Origin: Tardiphaga sp.
GTDB lineage: Bacteria > Pseudomonadota > Alphaproteobacteria > Rhizobiales > Xanthobacteraceae
NCBI GenBank assembly: GCA_030147505.1
Contig: JASBVG010000031.1
Coordinates: forward strand, 1 to 64,000
Reading direction: 5' to 3'
Length of the DNA stretch: 64,000 nt
Part shown: positions 47,210 to 54,357 of the stretch, one piece after another
Layout of the letters: every line of letters begins with the position of its first letter
How positions within the stretch are numbered: the first letter of the stretch is position 1
Notes under the pieces: generated by a model
Database searches by the model: none
Seen by the model: the letters and a program-made list of their open reading frames with translations, nothing else
What the model was told of the DNA's origin: nothing
Program-made: the position numbers and the translations under genes

Positions 47210-48307
47210 ATGGCCGACAGCGGCGGAAATGTGAGAAGTGCAGCGCTTCTTGAAGAAGCTCGACTGCGCGCGGGCTTTCTCACCGCCGACTTGGCCTCGG
47301 CAAACTTCGGCTGGGATCCGCTCATCTACTTCCGAATGGAGCAAGGCGAGATACCGGTCACTTTTGAATACGCCGAACTGATCTCATCCGTTTTCGACAT
47401 CGAAATCGACGAACTCCTTAGCAAACGGAGATTTGACCCCACCGAGCAGGATGCGATCGAAGCTAGGATCAAAGAGTTGAAGGAGCGGATGTCTCCGGTA
47501 CAGCCGTCCCGAAAGAAGGGCGCCGAAGTCCAAGAACGTGCGGCAAATCCATCGGTCAGAACCACACGAAACTATTTCACCAGGCTGGCGCGGAAAACCG
47601 ATCTGGAATGGCAACATGCGGAACGTGCTTGGCGGCTCAAATTCGCAGCGCGTCTGAGGGGGCACACCCATTACGATCCTGAATTGAAGTGGGGTGTCCA
47701 TACCGATCTCATCAAGCTGCATGAAAACGCCAAGGAACCGTTCGATCGGCGGTTTGCAAAGGCTTACGCCACTGCCTACAGCGTCAATTTGCTGTGGCTG
47801 ACTAGCGGCACGCTGCCCTCGGGCCTCGGACAGCCTGTCGATCAACGTTTGGCATCCCTCCCTTGGCGAAGCGTCTTTCTGGATGACGCGGAGGACGTGG
47901 CAGATCAGACCCGCTTGCGTATTAGTAAAATGCAGCCCCGCGACGAAGCGGCGCTCGTCGCGCTCTTCGAATTTGCTTTGACCGGTCCACGGGAAAACGA
48001 TCTCCCAGGACGCGGTGTCACGGGCAAGTCGCTGGTCGCTGCAGTCTCCCGGAACTCATCTGCCGAAACGGAGGTCCTTCGGACGTTGGCAGAGACGGCT
48101 TTTTGGTTGCTATCGGAAGAGCAACAGATGCACTTTCTGGAAAGATCAGAGGTGCGGACTTCTTTATGCCGCGCGTTCCGTCTGGATGAGCTCCCGCAAG
48201 ATTGGCGCGGACTTGCCAAGGTCATTAAAGCGGTAGCTAACGGGAAGCCCATACCATCGTTCGACAGTGGATCCTCTTCACGACCCGACCTTCCTACTCC
48301 TGGGTAA
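47210..48307 (+). CDS. Regulator-like protein with two XRE-like HTH segments
   Basis: A 365-residue protein. Residues about 10-70 fit a Cro/C1-type helix-turn-helix pattern (ALLEEARLRAGFLTADLASANFGWD, then FRMEQGEIPVTFEYAELISSVFDIEIDELL). A second similar pattern occurs near residues 140-200 (WRLKFAARLRGHTHYDP, LIKLHENAKEPFDRRFAKAYATAYSVNLLWLTSG). The C-terminal 150 residues are helical and unassigned. A near-perfect ribosome site (AAGGAG, 7 bases) precedes ATG 47210. It directly precedes the 24-bp repeat array and could bind it. No enzyme domain is seen. Confidence 0.55.
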   Translation: MADSGGNVRSAALLEEARLRAGFLTADLASANFGWDPLIYFRMEQGEIPVTFEYAELISSVFDIEIDELLSKRRFDPTEQDAIEARIKELKERMSPVQPSRKKGAEVQERAANPSVRTTRNYFTRLARKTDLEWQHAERAWRLKFAARLRGHTHYDPELKWGVHTDLIKLHENAKEPFDRRFAKAYATAYSVNLLWLTSGTLPSGLGQPVDQRLASLPWRSVFLDDAEDVADQTRLRISKMQPRDEAALVALFEFALTGPRENDLPGRGVTGKSLVAAVSRNSSAETEVLRTLAETAFWLLSEEQQMHFLERSEVRTSLCRAFRLDELPQDWRGLAKVIKAVANGKPIPSFDSGSSSRPDLPTPG

Positions 48308-48404
48308 TCTGGCTGCGAGTTTGGAAACTCAATTGGAACACTGTTTTCTTGTGCTTCCTGGCAATAACGGCCGCATTTATTGCGGTATTTCAAAGCGCAT
48401 AAAT

Positions 48405-48548
48405 CAATTGTTTTTTCTCAGCAAAAAGTAATTGTCTTTGAACAACATGAAATAATCGCGATCTTACAACACAAACTAATTGCTGTTTCCCCGCGCAAAA
48501 TAATTGTATCTTCACAACATTAAACAATTGTAGAACACCATAAGTTGC
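48405..48548. repeat. Array of contiguous 24-bp repeats upstream of the Fic gene
   Basis: Five head-to-tail 24-bp units start at 48405, 48429, 48453, 48477 and 48501; a sixth at 48525 keeps only its first 7 bases. The shared positions are TAATTGT (1-7), a T-rich centre (10-12), CAACAT (15-20) and AAA (22-24). In units 2 and 5 an inverted pair TTGT-N6-ACAA is intact. There are no spacers between units. The array is very AT-rich against the surrounding DNA and ends 22 bases before the ATG of the Fic gene. It looks like an iterated operator or iteron-type binding region. Confidence 0.8.
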
Positions 48549-48570
48549 ATCACTGAGAACGGATCCATCC

Positions 48571-50172
48571 ATGGCTGATCCAAATGAAAAGCTGGCAGAA
48601 TCGCTATCCGCACTCAAAAAGCTGACGGGCGACGGGACCCGACGCGTTTTTAAAACGGCGGAGATCGGACGCACGGATCGCGAGCGGCTTGTAAAAAACG
48701 GGTTCCTCAAAGAGGTCATGAACGGATGGCTGATGCTGGCGCGCCCCGACGAGCGCACCGGCGACAGTACATCCTGGTACACGTCCTACTGGGAATTTTG
48801 CCGAAACTACCTCGACGAGCGCTTCGGGAAAGAATGGGTACTCTCCCCCGAGAACACCATTCCCCTGTTGGCCGGCAACATGAACGTTCCAGCTCAGATC
48901 GTCGTCCAGGCGCCAAACGCAAACAACCTTACGGTCAAGCTTCCGCACGAAACCTCTATTTTTACCTACAAAACCAAGATTCCGACTGCAGCTCCTGCAG
49001 ACGTTGCGGGCATGCGCGTATATCCGACCGTGGAAGCGATATGCGACGCCGCCCCAAACTTCTGGAGCACCAACAAAACGGACATGGTCGCCCTGCTCGG
49101 CTCGATCCGTGACCGCTCGTCCATCCTCAAAGTTCTGCTCGGAGACGGAAAAACCACCGCAGCCGGCAGAATCGCAGGCGCGTACCGCCAGTTGGGCAAG
49201 CCAGCCATTGCGGACGAGATTGTCGCCACCATGAAAAGTGCCGACTACCAGGTCCGCGAAGAAGCAGATCCCTTCCAAGGCGTTGTCGAAATCAATCTGG
49301 GCGCCGGCAAACCCGTCGCGCCGGTCGTCACACGGGTACGTCTGATGTGGGCTCAGATGCGGGAGTCCGTTCTTGCCGTCTTCACCGCCGAACCCAGCAA
49401 GGTTGAGGACATCGACGCCTACATCGATGCGGTCAACGAGCGCTACACGTCGGACGCCTACCACTCGCTATCCATCGAAGGATACTCAGTCAGCGAAGAG
49501 CTCATCGAACGAGTCAAAAAGGGCCAATGGAGCCCCGAAACAAACGAAGGTGACAAGAAGCAAACCGACGCTATGGCGGCCAAAGGCTACCAATTGGCCT
49601 TCGACGAGGCTGTGAAATCGGTTCGGCGGGTCTTGGAGGGTGCAGACGCGGCGACGGTCGTCGAAGAAGACCATCTCAAATGGTTTCGTGCTCTGTTTCA
49701 GCCATCTGTCACGGCGGGTCTCCTCAAAGCCGACCGTCTGTCTGGTTACCGCCAACACTTCATCTTCATCAAAAATTCCGGACACTCACCAACAGCCTGG
49801 GAATCCTTGCCAGACGCAATGGAGACATTCTTCGAATGCCTCCAAGAGGAGAAGGATCCGAGGGTTCGCGCCGTGCTCGGACATTTCCTGTTCACATTCA
49901 TCCACCCTCTTCCGGACGGCAACGGTCGCTCAGGGCGTTTCCTAATGAATGTCATGCTTTCAGAAGGCGGATATCCTTGGACAATCATTCCCGTCGACCG
50001 ACGCAACGAGTACATGGAGGCGCTGGAGACGGCGAGCGTCCAAGGCGACATCACACCGTTCGCGCAATTTGTGGCCGACTGCGCACGGCTCGAACCTCCA
50101 CCGCCGCGAAGACTGAAGGCTGGTGAAGTCCAAGCCGAAATCCCGGAGGCCGCGGCAGCACCAACCCCATAA
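48571..50172 (+). CDS. Fic-domain protein with AbiEi-like N-terminal region
   Basis: A 533-residue protein. Residues about 15-140 resemble the AbiEi type IV antitoxin winged-helix region (GRTDRERLVKNGFLKEVMNGWLMLA, LSPENTIPLLAGNMNVP). The C-terminal Fic domain carries HPLPDGNGRSGR at 445-456 (catalytic His445, consensus HPFxxGNGRxxR), which transfers AMP or another nucleotide part to a target. An inhibitory-helix motif SLSIEG lies at 299-304 (Glu303), N-terminal to the domain, so it is a self-inhibited class II Fic protein. The fusion suggests a DNA-binding, self-regulating toxin/antitoxin or sensor; the repeat array before it is a natural target. The linked target is unknown. Confidence 0.75.
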   Translation: MADPNEKLAESLSALKKLTGDGTRRVFKTAEIGRTDRERLVKNGFLKEVMNGWLMLARPDERTGDSTSWYTSYWEFCRNYLDERFGKEWVLSPENTIPLLAGNMNVPAQIVVQAPNANNLTVKLPHETSIFTYKTKIPTAAPADVAGMRVYPTVEAICDAAPNFWSTNKTDMVALLGSIRDRSSILKVLLGDGKTTAAGRIAGAYRQLGKPAIADEIVATMKSADYQVREEADPFQGVVEINLGAGKPVAPVVTRVRLMWAQMRESVLAVFTAEPSKVEDIDAYIDAVNERYTSDAYHSLSIEGYSVSEELIERVKKGQWSPETNEGDKKQTDAMAAKGYQLAFDEAVKSVRRVLEGADAATVVEEDHLKWFRALFQPSVTAGLLKADRLSGYRQHFIFIKNSGHSPTAWESLPDAMETFFECLQEEKDPRVRAVLGHFLFTFIHPLPDGNGRSGRFLMNVMLSEGGYPWTIIPVDRRNEYMEALETASVQGDITPFAQFVADCARLEPPPPRRLKAGEVQAEIPEAAAAPTP

Positions 50173-50189
50173 TCCGCGCGGCGCGCTCG

Positions 50190-50378
50190 ATGGACCACCA
50201 TCGCTGTCATCCTGATGGACAGCAGCAGCAGCAGCAGCAGCACCACCACCATCACCATCACCATCATGATGATGCCCACGACGACGAGCATCAAGATCGC
50301 CGTCGAGATTACCGGGGAGTGGCGGAAGATCGCCTTGCAACTAGCGGGCAATGTCCGTCAAATGAGGAGCTCAGTTGA
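50190..50378 (+). CDS. Possible small polyGln/polyHis protein coupled to the methyltransferase
   Basis: A 62-residue frame: MDHHRCHPDG, seven Gln, nine His, then AHDDEHQDRRRD and a polar tail. The stop overlaps the next gene's TTG start as TTGA, a coupling arrangement typical of real genes, and the frame carries the strong GAGGAG site of that gene near its end. Against it, there is no ribosome site of its own, and the repeats could simply be an expanded triplet tract. A His/Asp-rich peptide of this kind could bind nickel or zinc. Confidence 0.3.
   Translation: MDHHRCHPDGQQQQQQQHHHHHHHHHDDAHDDEHQDRRRDYRGVAEDRLATSGQCPSNEELS
50220..50273. repeat. Triplet microsatellite (CAG)7 (CAY)9 (GAT)2
   Basis: Seven CAG, then nine CAC/CAT, then two GAT triplets in an unbroken run. 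Pure triplet expansions of this length are unusual in bacterial chromosomes. It lies between the Fic and methyltransferase genes. Confidence 0.8.
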
Positions 50379-51379
50379 GCGGGAAACAGGCGAAATCAGT
50401 GCATTCCGAGCGGACAATCGATATTTCTGAACATCTCGCCGCGGGCGCGCTCGAGGACATCATTGCTGCACCTTCCGCTCCCGCCCCCACACGGAAACGG
50501 CCTCTCACCCGAAAGCAACTGTTCGACAAGCTGGAAGCCGAACACACTGGTGTCAAAGGCGGCAAACCATGGGCGCTCCTTCAGGGAGACGCCTTCGGTC
50601 GGCTAAGTAAACTCGAAACCGAAGTCGCCGACTGCGTCGTTACCTCGCCCCCCTACTACTGGCAACGCGATTACGAAGTCGAAGGTCAACTCGGTCAGGA
50701 GGAAACCGTCGAGGAGTATGTCGCTTCGATGCGCAACGTGTTCGCCGAAGTCCGACGCGTCCTGAAACCAAAAGGACTGCTCTTTCTAAATCTCGGTGAC
50801 ACTTATTATTCAGGCAAGGGGCAACCGCGCGGAGGCGATCCCAAACAGGCTTGGCGCAACGTCTCGCGGTCGAAGTACCGCGCCGTAGACCGACCTGGAA
50901 TGGGGCTACCGAAGAAATCTCTCATCGGAATTCCTTGGCGGGTCGCACTAGCGCTGCAGCAGGACGGCTGGATCATCCGGTCCGCGGTACGCTGGCACAA
51001 ACCGAAAAGCCTGGCCGAACCCACCGCCCTTGATCGACCCTGGAGCTCATCCGAAACGGTATTTATCCTCGCGAAATCTCGCAATTATTACTTCGATCGT
51101 GCCGGTCTGGATGGCGAGGAAGACACATGGACCATCGAAGCCAGAGTTTCCCGTCGGGAGTACCGGCATGCAGCCCCCTATCCGGAAGCGCTAGTGGAGC
51201 GCTGCCTCTCTTGCGGCTGTCGCCGGGGCGGGCTGGTGCTGGACCCATTCGCGGGGTCTGGCACGACGATGAAGGTTGCGCTGGATCGCGGTTCGCCGGC
51301 GATCGGCATCGATTTGAACCCCTCGTATCTCGAGATGGCCGCGCTGCGCATTCGGTCGATCCGTGTTTCGGCTGGCTGA
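50375..51379 (+). CDS. DNA methyltransferase (N4-cytosine/N6-adenine type)
   Basis: A 334-residue amino-methyltransferase of the beta class order: catalytic motif IV SPPY at 91-94 comes first, and the S-adenosylmethionine motif I DPFAGSGTT at 290-298 comes near the C-terminus. GDTYYSG and the region around 120-200 form the target-recognition part. SPPY is common in N4-cytosine enzymes but also in some N6-adenine enzymes. Translation starts at TTG 50375 after GAGGAG. No restriction nuclease is adjacent. The gene overlaps the sigma-like gene by one base (TGATG), so modification and transcription control are expressed together. Confidence 0.88.
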   Translation: MSGKQAKSVHSERTIDISEHLAAGALEDIIAAPSAPAPTRKRPLTRKQLFDKLEAEHTGVKGGKPWALLQGDAFGRLSKLETEVADCVVTSPPYYWQRDYEVEGQLGQEETVEEYVASMRNVFAEVRRVLKPKGLLFLNLGDTYYSGKGQPRGGDPKQAWRNVSRSKYRAVDRPGMGLPKKSLIGIPWRVALALQQDGWIIRSAVRWHKPKSLAEPTALDRPWSSSETVFILAKSRNYYFDRAGLDGEEDTWTIEARVSRREYRHAAPYPEALVERCLSCGCRRGGLVLDPFAGSGTTMKVALDRGSPAIGIDLNPSYLEMAALRIRSIRVSAG

Positions 51380-51975
51380 TGTCTGACCTCGCCCGTCTGC
51401 TCAACGACATACATGAGCGGCTCTTGGGCGGATCTGTCACCGCATCGCTGGAACTTTACCAAGCCGCGTTGGACCCGTTGCAACGGTTTCTGATGCGCAA
51501 ATTCCACGGGCTATCGAAAGAAGAGGCCTACGACCATGCCGTTGACGCCATAGCGATCCATATCGACGAACTTGACGCATTCGATCCCGTCCGTAGCTCA
51601 CTATGGACGTTTCTATGCCTCGTCGCAAAACGGAACGTACAGGATGCCTGGCGCGCCCGCAGCGAGCATGTCGAGCTTGAAAAAAATGGAATGCTCGATC
51701 TCGAACTCTGGAGCGTTCAATCGAAGAATGATCATACCGATGCTGAAATTCGCCACGACGCCGGGATGATCATGCGGGAATACGGCGAGAAACTCGCATC
51801 GACCGAGACTGAGAAAGAAGTGCTGAAACTCATGCTGGAGGGCGAAAGGGAGCTTGCCCCGTTCGCAAAAGCGCTCGGGCTACGTCCGGACGAAGCCGGA
51901 GCCGAGCTTGAAGTTAAACGCGCCAAGGATCGCATAAAGTTCCGAATGAAGCAGGTGTCCGATGACTTCAAATAA
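51379..51975 (+). CDS. ECF-like sigma factor
   Basis: A 198-residue protein with a sigma-70 region 2 pattern at about 28-98 (LQRFLMRKFHGLSKEEAYDHAVDAI, FDPVRSSLWTFLCLVAKRNVQDAWR), as in small extracytoplasmic-function factors, and a weaker region 4-like helix-turn-helix near 150-190 (KEVLKLMLEGERELAPFAKALGLRPDEA). It is translationally coupled to the methyltransferase. It overlaps the next small gene by 14 bases. It could direct transcription of the island itself; no cognate promoter can be identified by eye. Confidence 0.7.
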   Translation: MSDLARLLNDIHERLLGGSVTASLELYQAALDPLQRFLMRKFHGLSKEEAYDHAVDAIAIHIDELDAFDPVRSSLWTFLCLVAKRNVQDAWRARSEHVELEKNGMLDLELWSVQSKNDHTDAEIRHDAGMIMREYGEKLASTETEKEVLKLMLEGERELAPFAKALGLRPDEAGAELEVKRAKDRIKFRMKQVSDDFK

Positions 51976-52324
51976 CCATCCGGACCTGACCCGCGCCGCG
52001 CTGCGCGCCGTGAAATCCCGAACCATGATCGCCGGATTGCTGGTACGCTGGGAGCAAGTCTCCGGCCAGCAGCCGGCCACCGCCTTGGGTACGGATGTAT
52101 CAGGCCTCAATTCCCTCGCATTGTGCCGCCGGCCGGCGCAGGACAACTGGGGCGCGGATGTCGCCGCAATCGCCGATGCTTGCCGCATTGATCCCGACCG
52201 CCTTTCGTCGTTCTTGAGGCAGGCCGCAGTGTTCGACGCCCTCGCCGAGGCCCCCGGTGTCGTCGATAGCGAAGTCGATGGGCGCCTCATGGCGGCCCGC
52301 GACAGGACGGATGAACCAGAATGA
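51962..52324 (+). CDS. Small protein between sigma factor and IrrE-type peptidase
   Basis: A 120-residue, mostly helical protein (LTRAALRAVKSRTMIAGLLVRWEQV, VAAIADACRIDPDRLSSFLRQAAVFDAL). I recognise no family. It overlaps the sigma-like gene by 14 bases and the peptidase gene by four (ATGA). Position and size fit an anti-sigma factor or the repressor-like substrate of the neighbouring peptidase, as in other ImmA/IrrE pairs; this is inference only. Confidence 0.55.
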   Translation: MTSNNHPDLTRAALRAVKSRTMIAGLLVRWEQVSGQQPATALGTDVSGLNSLALCRRPAQDNWGADVAAIADACRIDPDRLSSFLRQAAVFDALAEAPGVVDSEVDGRLMAARDRTDEPE

Positions 52325-53031
52325 GCCGGGCCGGCCGGCGCATCGACGATGCCTCCCTCGCCTTTTGGGAGATGGCGGGCGGACGGCCCGCATATGGGAA
52401 GCCGATCAATCTCGAACGAGCAGTGGCCAGGGCTCTTCCACTTGCCGTGGTCAAATTGCCGCAGTTGTCGACCCGCAAGGTCACGGATGTACTGGCCAGG
52501 ATCGGGACGGTCCCGTGGTCCATGACCGCGGATCGCCCTCTCCGCGCATGCTTAGTCGCGGACGTAGGCGTTGGCCTGGTCTTTCTGGACGGTACCGACC
52601 CGGAAGACGAGCAGCGTTTCTCGCTCGCACACGAAGTGGCACATTTCCTCCTGCACTATATCGAACCGCGAGACCGTGTTTTGGGCCACCTGGGCGCCGG
52701 GATCGCGGAGGTGCTCAACCGGCAGCGGCCTCCCACGTTGGCGGAACGCCTCTCGTCCGCCATGTCGGGCGTAACCCTCGAACCGTTCCGGCACGCGATG
52801 AGCCGCGACCAACGCGGAGACATGCTGCATGTGCGAACGGAAAACATGGAGGGGGAAGCAGACGACCTCGCCATCGAACTCATCATCCCGCGGACCGAAC
52901 TACAGAAATCAGGTGAGGACATCTCCGACGATTTGTTAGTCCGCTCCGGACTGCCTATATGGATTCGGCCTTTGTTAGTATCGGCGCCGAAGGATTCGGG
53001 CGGCGTTCTGAGCATATTTCAAAAAAAGTAG
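52321..53031 (+). CDS. ImmA/IrrE-family metallopeptidase
   Basis: A 236-residue zinc peptidase of the ImmA/IrrE (DUF955) group with SLAHEVAHFLLH: His104, Glu105 and His108 form the HExxH site, and a later acidic residue in ENMEGEADDLAIELIIPRTEL completes it (family pattern ExxA...FA..LLmP). Family members cut a specific regulator to derepress stress or mobile-element genes (ImmA on ImmR, IrrE on DdrO). The substrate here is likely a product of the same operon. Confidence 0.85.
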   Translation: MSRAGRRIDDASLAFWEMAGGRPAYGKPINLERAVARALPLAVVKLPQLSTRKVTDVLARIGTVPWSMTADRPLRACLVADVGVGLVFLDGTDPEDEQRFSLAHEVAHFLLHYIEPRDRVLGHLGAGIAEVLNRQRPPTLAERLSSAMSGVTLEPFRHAMSRDQRGDMLHVRTENMEGEADDLAIELIIPRTELQKSGEDISDDLLVRSGLPIWIRPLLVSAPKDSGGVLSIFQKK

Positions 53032-53100
53032 TTTTCCTTCTCGAACTTCGGATTGCCCGGCCGAAGGACTGAAATAACAGACGTTAGAAGGACCACGGGC

Positions 53101-54357
53101 ATGATCAAACCGGCAGCCGCCGGCCGCAGGCAGGGTGGACCGGCGCACGGTACCGACGAGCAGTCGGCGGCGCAGGAGGACGCTTCCGATCAGCAGGCTG
53201 AAGACTTCGACCGCGAACTTCGCCAGAGTGTCGACGAGGCGCTGAACGTCGGCAACTGGACCGCCGGCGAAAGCGTCGGCGAACTGGAAGAACGGCTGGA
53301 ACGGGAAGTCCGCGCAGCGGCCGCCTATGAGGCTGGAAAAGCGTCCGGCGTTCTAGAGATCGTCAAGAACAACATCCGCGACAACCCACACGCATCCAAG
53401 GAGTCCGGCGTCTTCGACGTCACTCCGGAGCAGATTTCGCAGACGCTCAAAAACGTCCTGTTTAACGGCCTGGTCGAGGCCTGCGACGGAACGCGTACCA
53501 CCTACGATACCTTGCCGATCTCGGTCATCCAGATCGGCATCTGCATGACCAGTTATCTCGACGATGGTGCGCCGACATCGATCGGTCACCGCCTTTTCCG
53601 TCACGACATGGTCCGCCGCAACGGCAACGCCGAGGAGGAAATCCTCGCATTCATGCAGCAGCGCGCGCGCCTGACAGCCCCGGACGAGAACGGCGAAGTC
53701 AGAGGCATTTCCGACATGCTGGTGCGGGCAATCATGGAGCACGGCGAACGCTACCTTCTCACCGAGCGCTCGAAGAAGCCGTGGCGAATGGGTCACGGCA
53801 CTCCGATGCCCTATGAGATGATGACCGGTTCGGGATCCGGCCGCATCATCGAACTCTCGCTGGAGCTTCTGCCCAAGCTTCTCGCCGACCACAAGCGGTT
53901 CGTTTTCGTGCCGAGCGAGACCTCCGACAAGGCGATCCGAACCGTCGCAAACGCTCTTAGGCCTCTGCAGTACGCGGTGTTGACTGACACGCGGTACGTT
54001 ATCGATGCATATTTACGTGGCAGCTATCGCGGTCGCTACAAGAAGTTCGTCCCAATGCTGCACAAATTCCGAGACGACGTGGCGTCCAAGGTTCTGATCG
54101 GCGTCTACAAGGCCAGTCCGTTCAGCCCAGGCAACATCTTCTATGGTCATGAAGACCATATCCACGAAGCAGCGCTGATCGCCATGGCGGACAGCGCGCT
54201 GCAGGAACATCGTGGTTTTCCCAATCTGATCGATATCGCGGACCGCCTCTGCAAGGGGACCTTCGATCCGAGCGGCATCGCCGCCGGCGTTAACTCGGTA
54301 TTCGCCGCCCAAGGCGAGCCTTTCCGCTATCTCCTCGAACGCGCCACGCGCGCATGA
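53101..54357 (+). CDS. NurA-like nuclease partner of HerA
   Basis: A 418-residue protein. The first 40 residues are low-complexity; a helical region (45-120) precedes a NurA-like core in which DGT (129-131, NurA usually DGS/T) would supply the first metal-binding aspartate. Later conserved-looking segments are FVFVPSETSDKAIR, AVLTDTRYVIDAYL and FYGHEDHIHEAALIAMAD. NurA is a Mn-dependent nuclease driven by HerA in DNA-end resection. The assignment rests on these weak motifs and on the four-base overlap with herA. ATG 53101 follows AAGGA. Confidence 0.6.
   Translation: MIKPAAAGRRQGGPAHGTDEQSAAQEDASDQQAEDFDRELRQSVDEALNVGNWTAGESVGELEERLEREVRAAAAYEAGKASGVLEIVKNNIRDNPHASKESGVFDVTPEQISQTLKNVLFNGLVEACDGTRTTYDTLPISVIQIGICMTSYLDDGAPTSIGHRLFRHDMVRRNGNAEEEILAFMQQRARLTAPDENGEVRGISDMLVRAIMEHGERYLLTERSKKPWRMGHGTPMPYEMMTGSGSGRIIELSLELLPKLLADHKRFVFVPSETSDKAIRTVANALRPLQYAVLTDTRYVIDAYLRGSYRGRYKKFVPMLHKFRDDVASKVLIGVYKASPFSPGNIFYGHEDHIHEAALIAMADSALQEHRGFPNLIDIADRLCKGTFDPSGIAAGVNSVFAAQGEPFRYLLERATRA

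Noticed and set aside
48405..48548. The 24-bp repeats as a CRISPR array
   Set aside because: Units follow each other without unique spacers and no cas gene is near; the layout fits operator or iteron repeats.
50190..50430. Second frame through the triplet repeat (MDSSSSSSSTTT...)
   Set aside because: Ser/Thr/Ile/Met run produced by the same triplets in another frame; it runs into the methyltransferase gene out of frame.
50375..51379. Classical restriction-modification system
   Set aside because: No restriction endonuclease gene of any recognisable type is adjacent; neighbours are sigma factor and IrrE-type peptidase.
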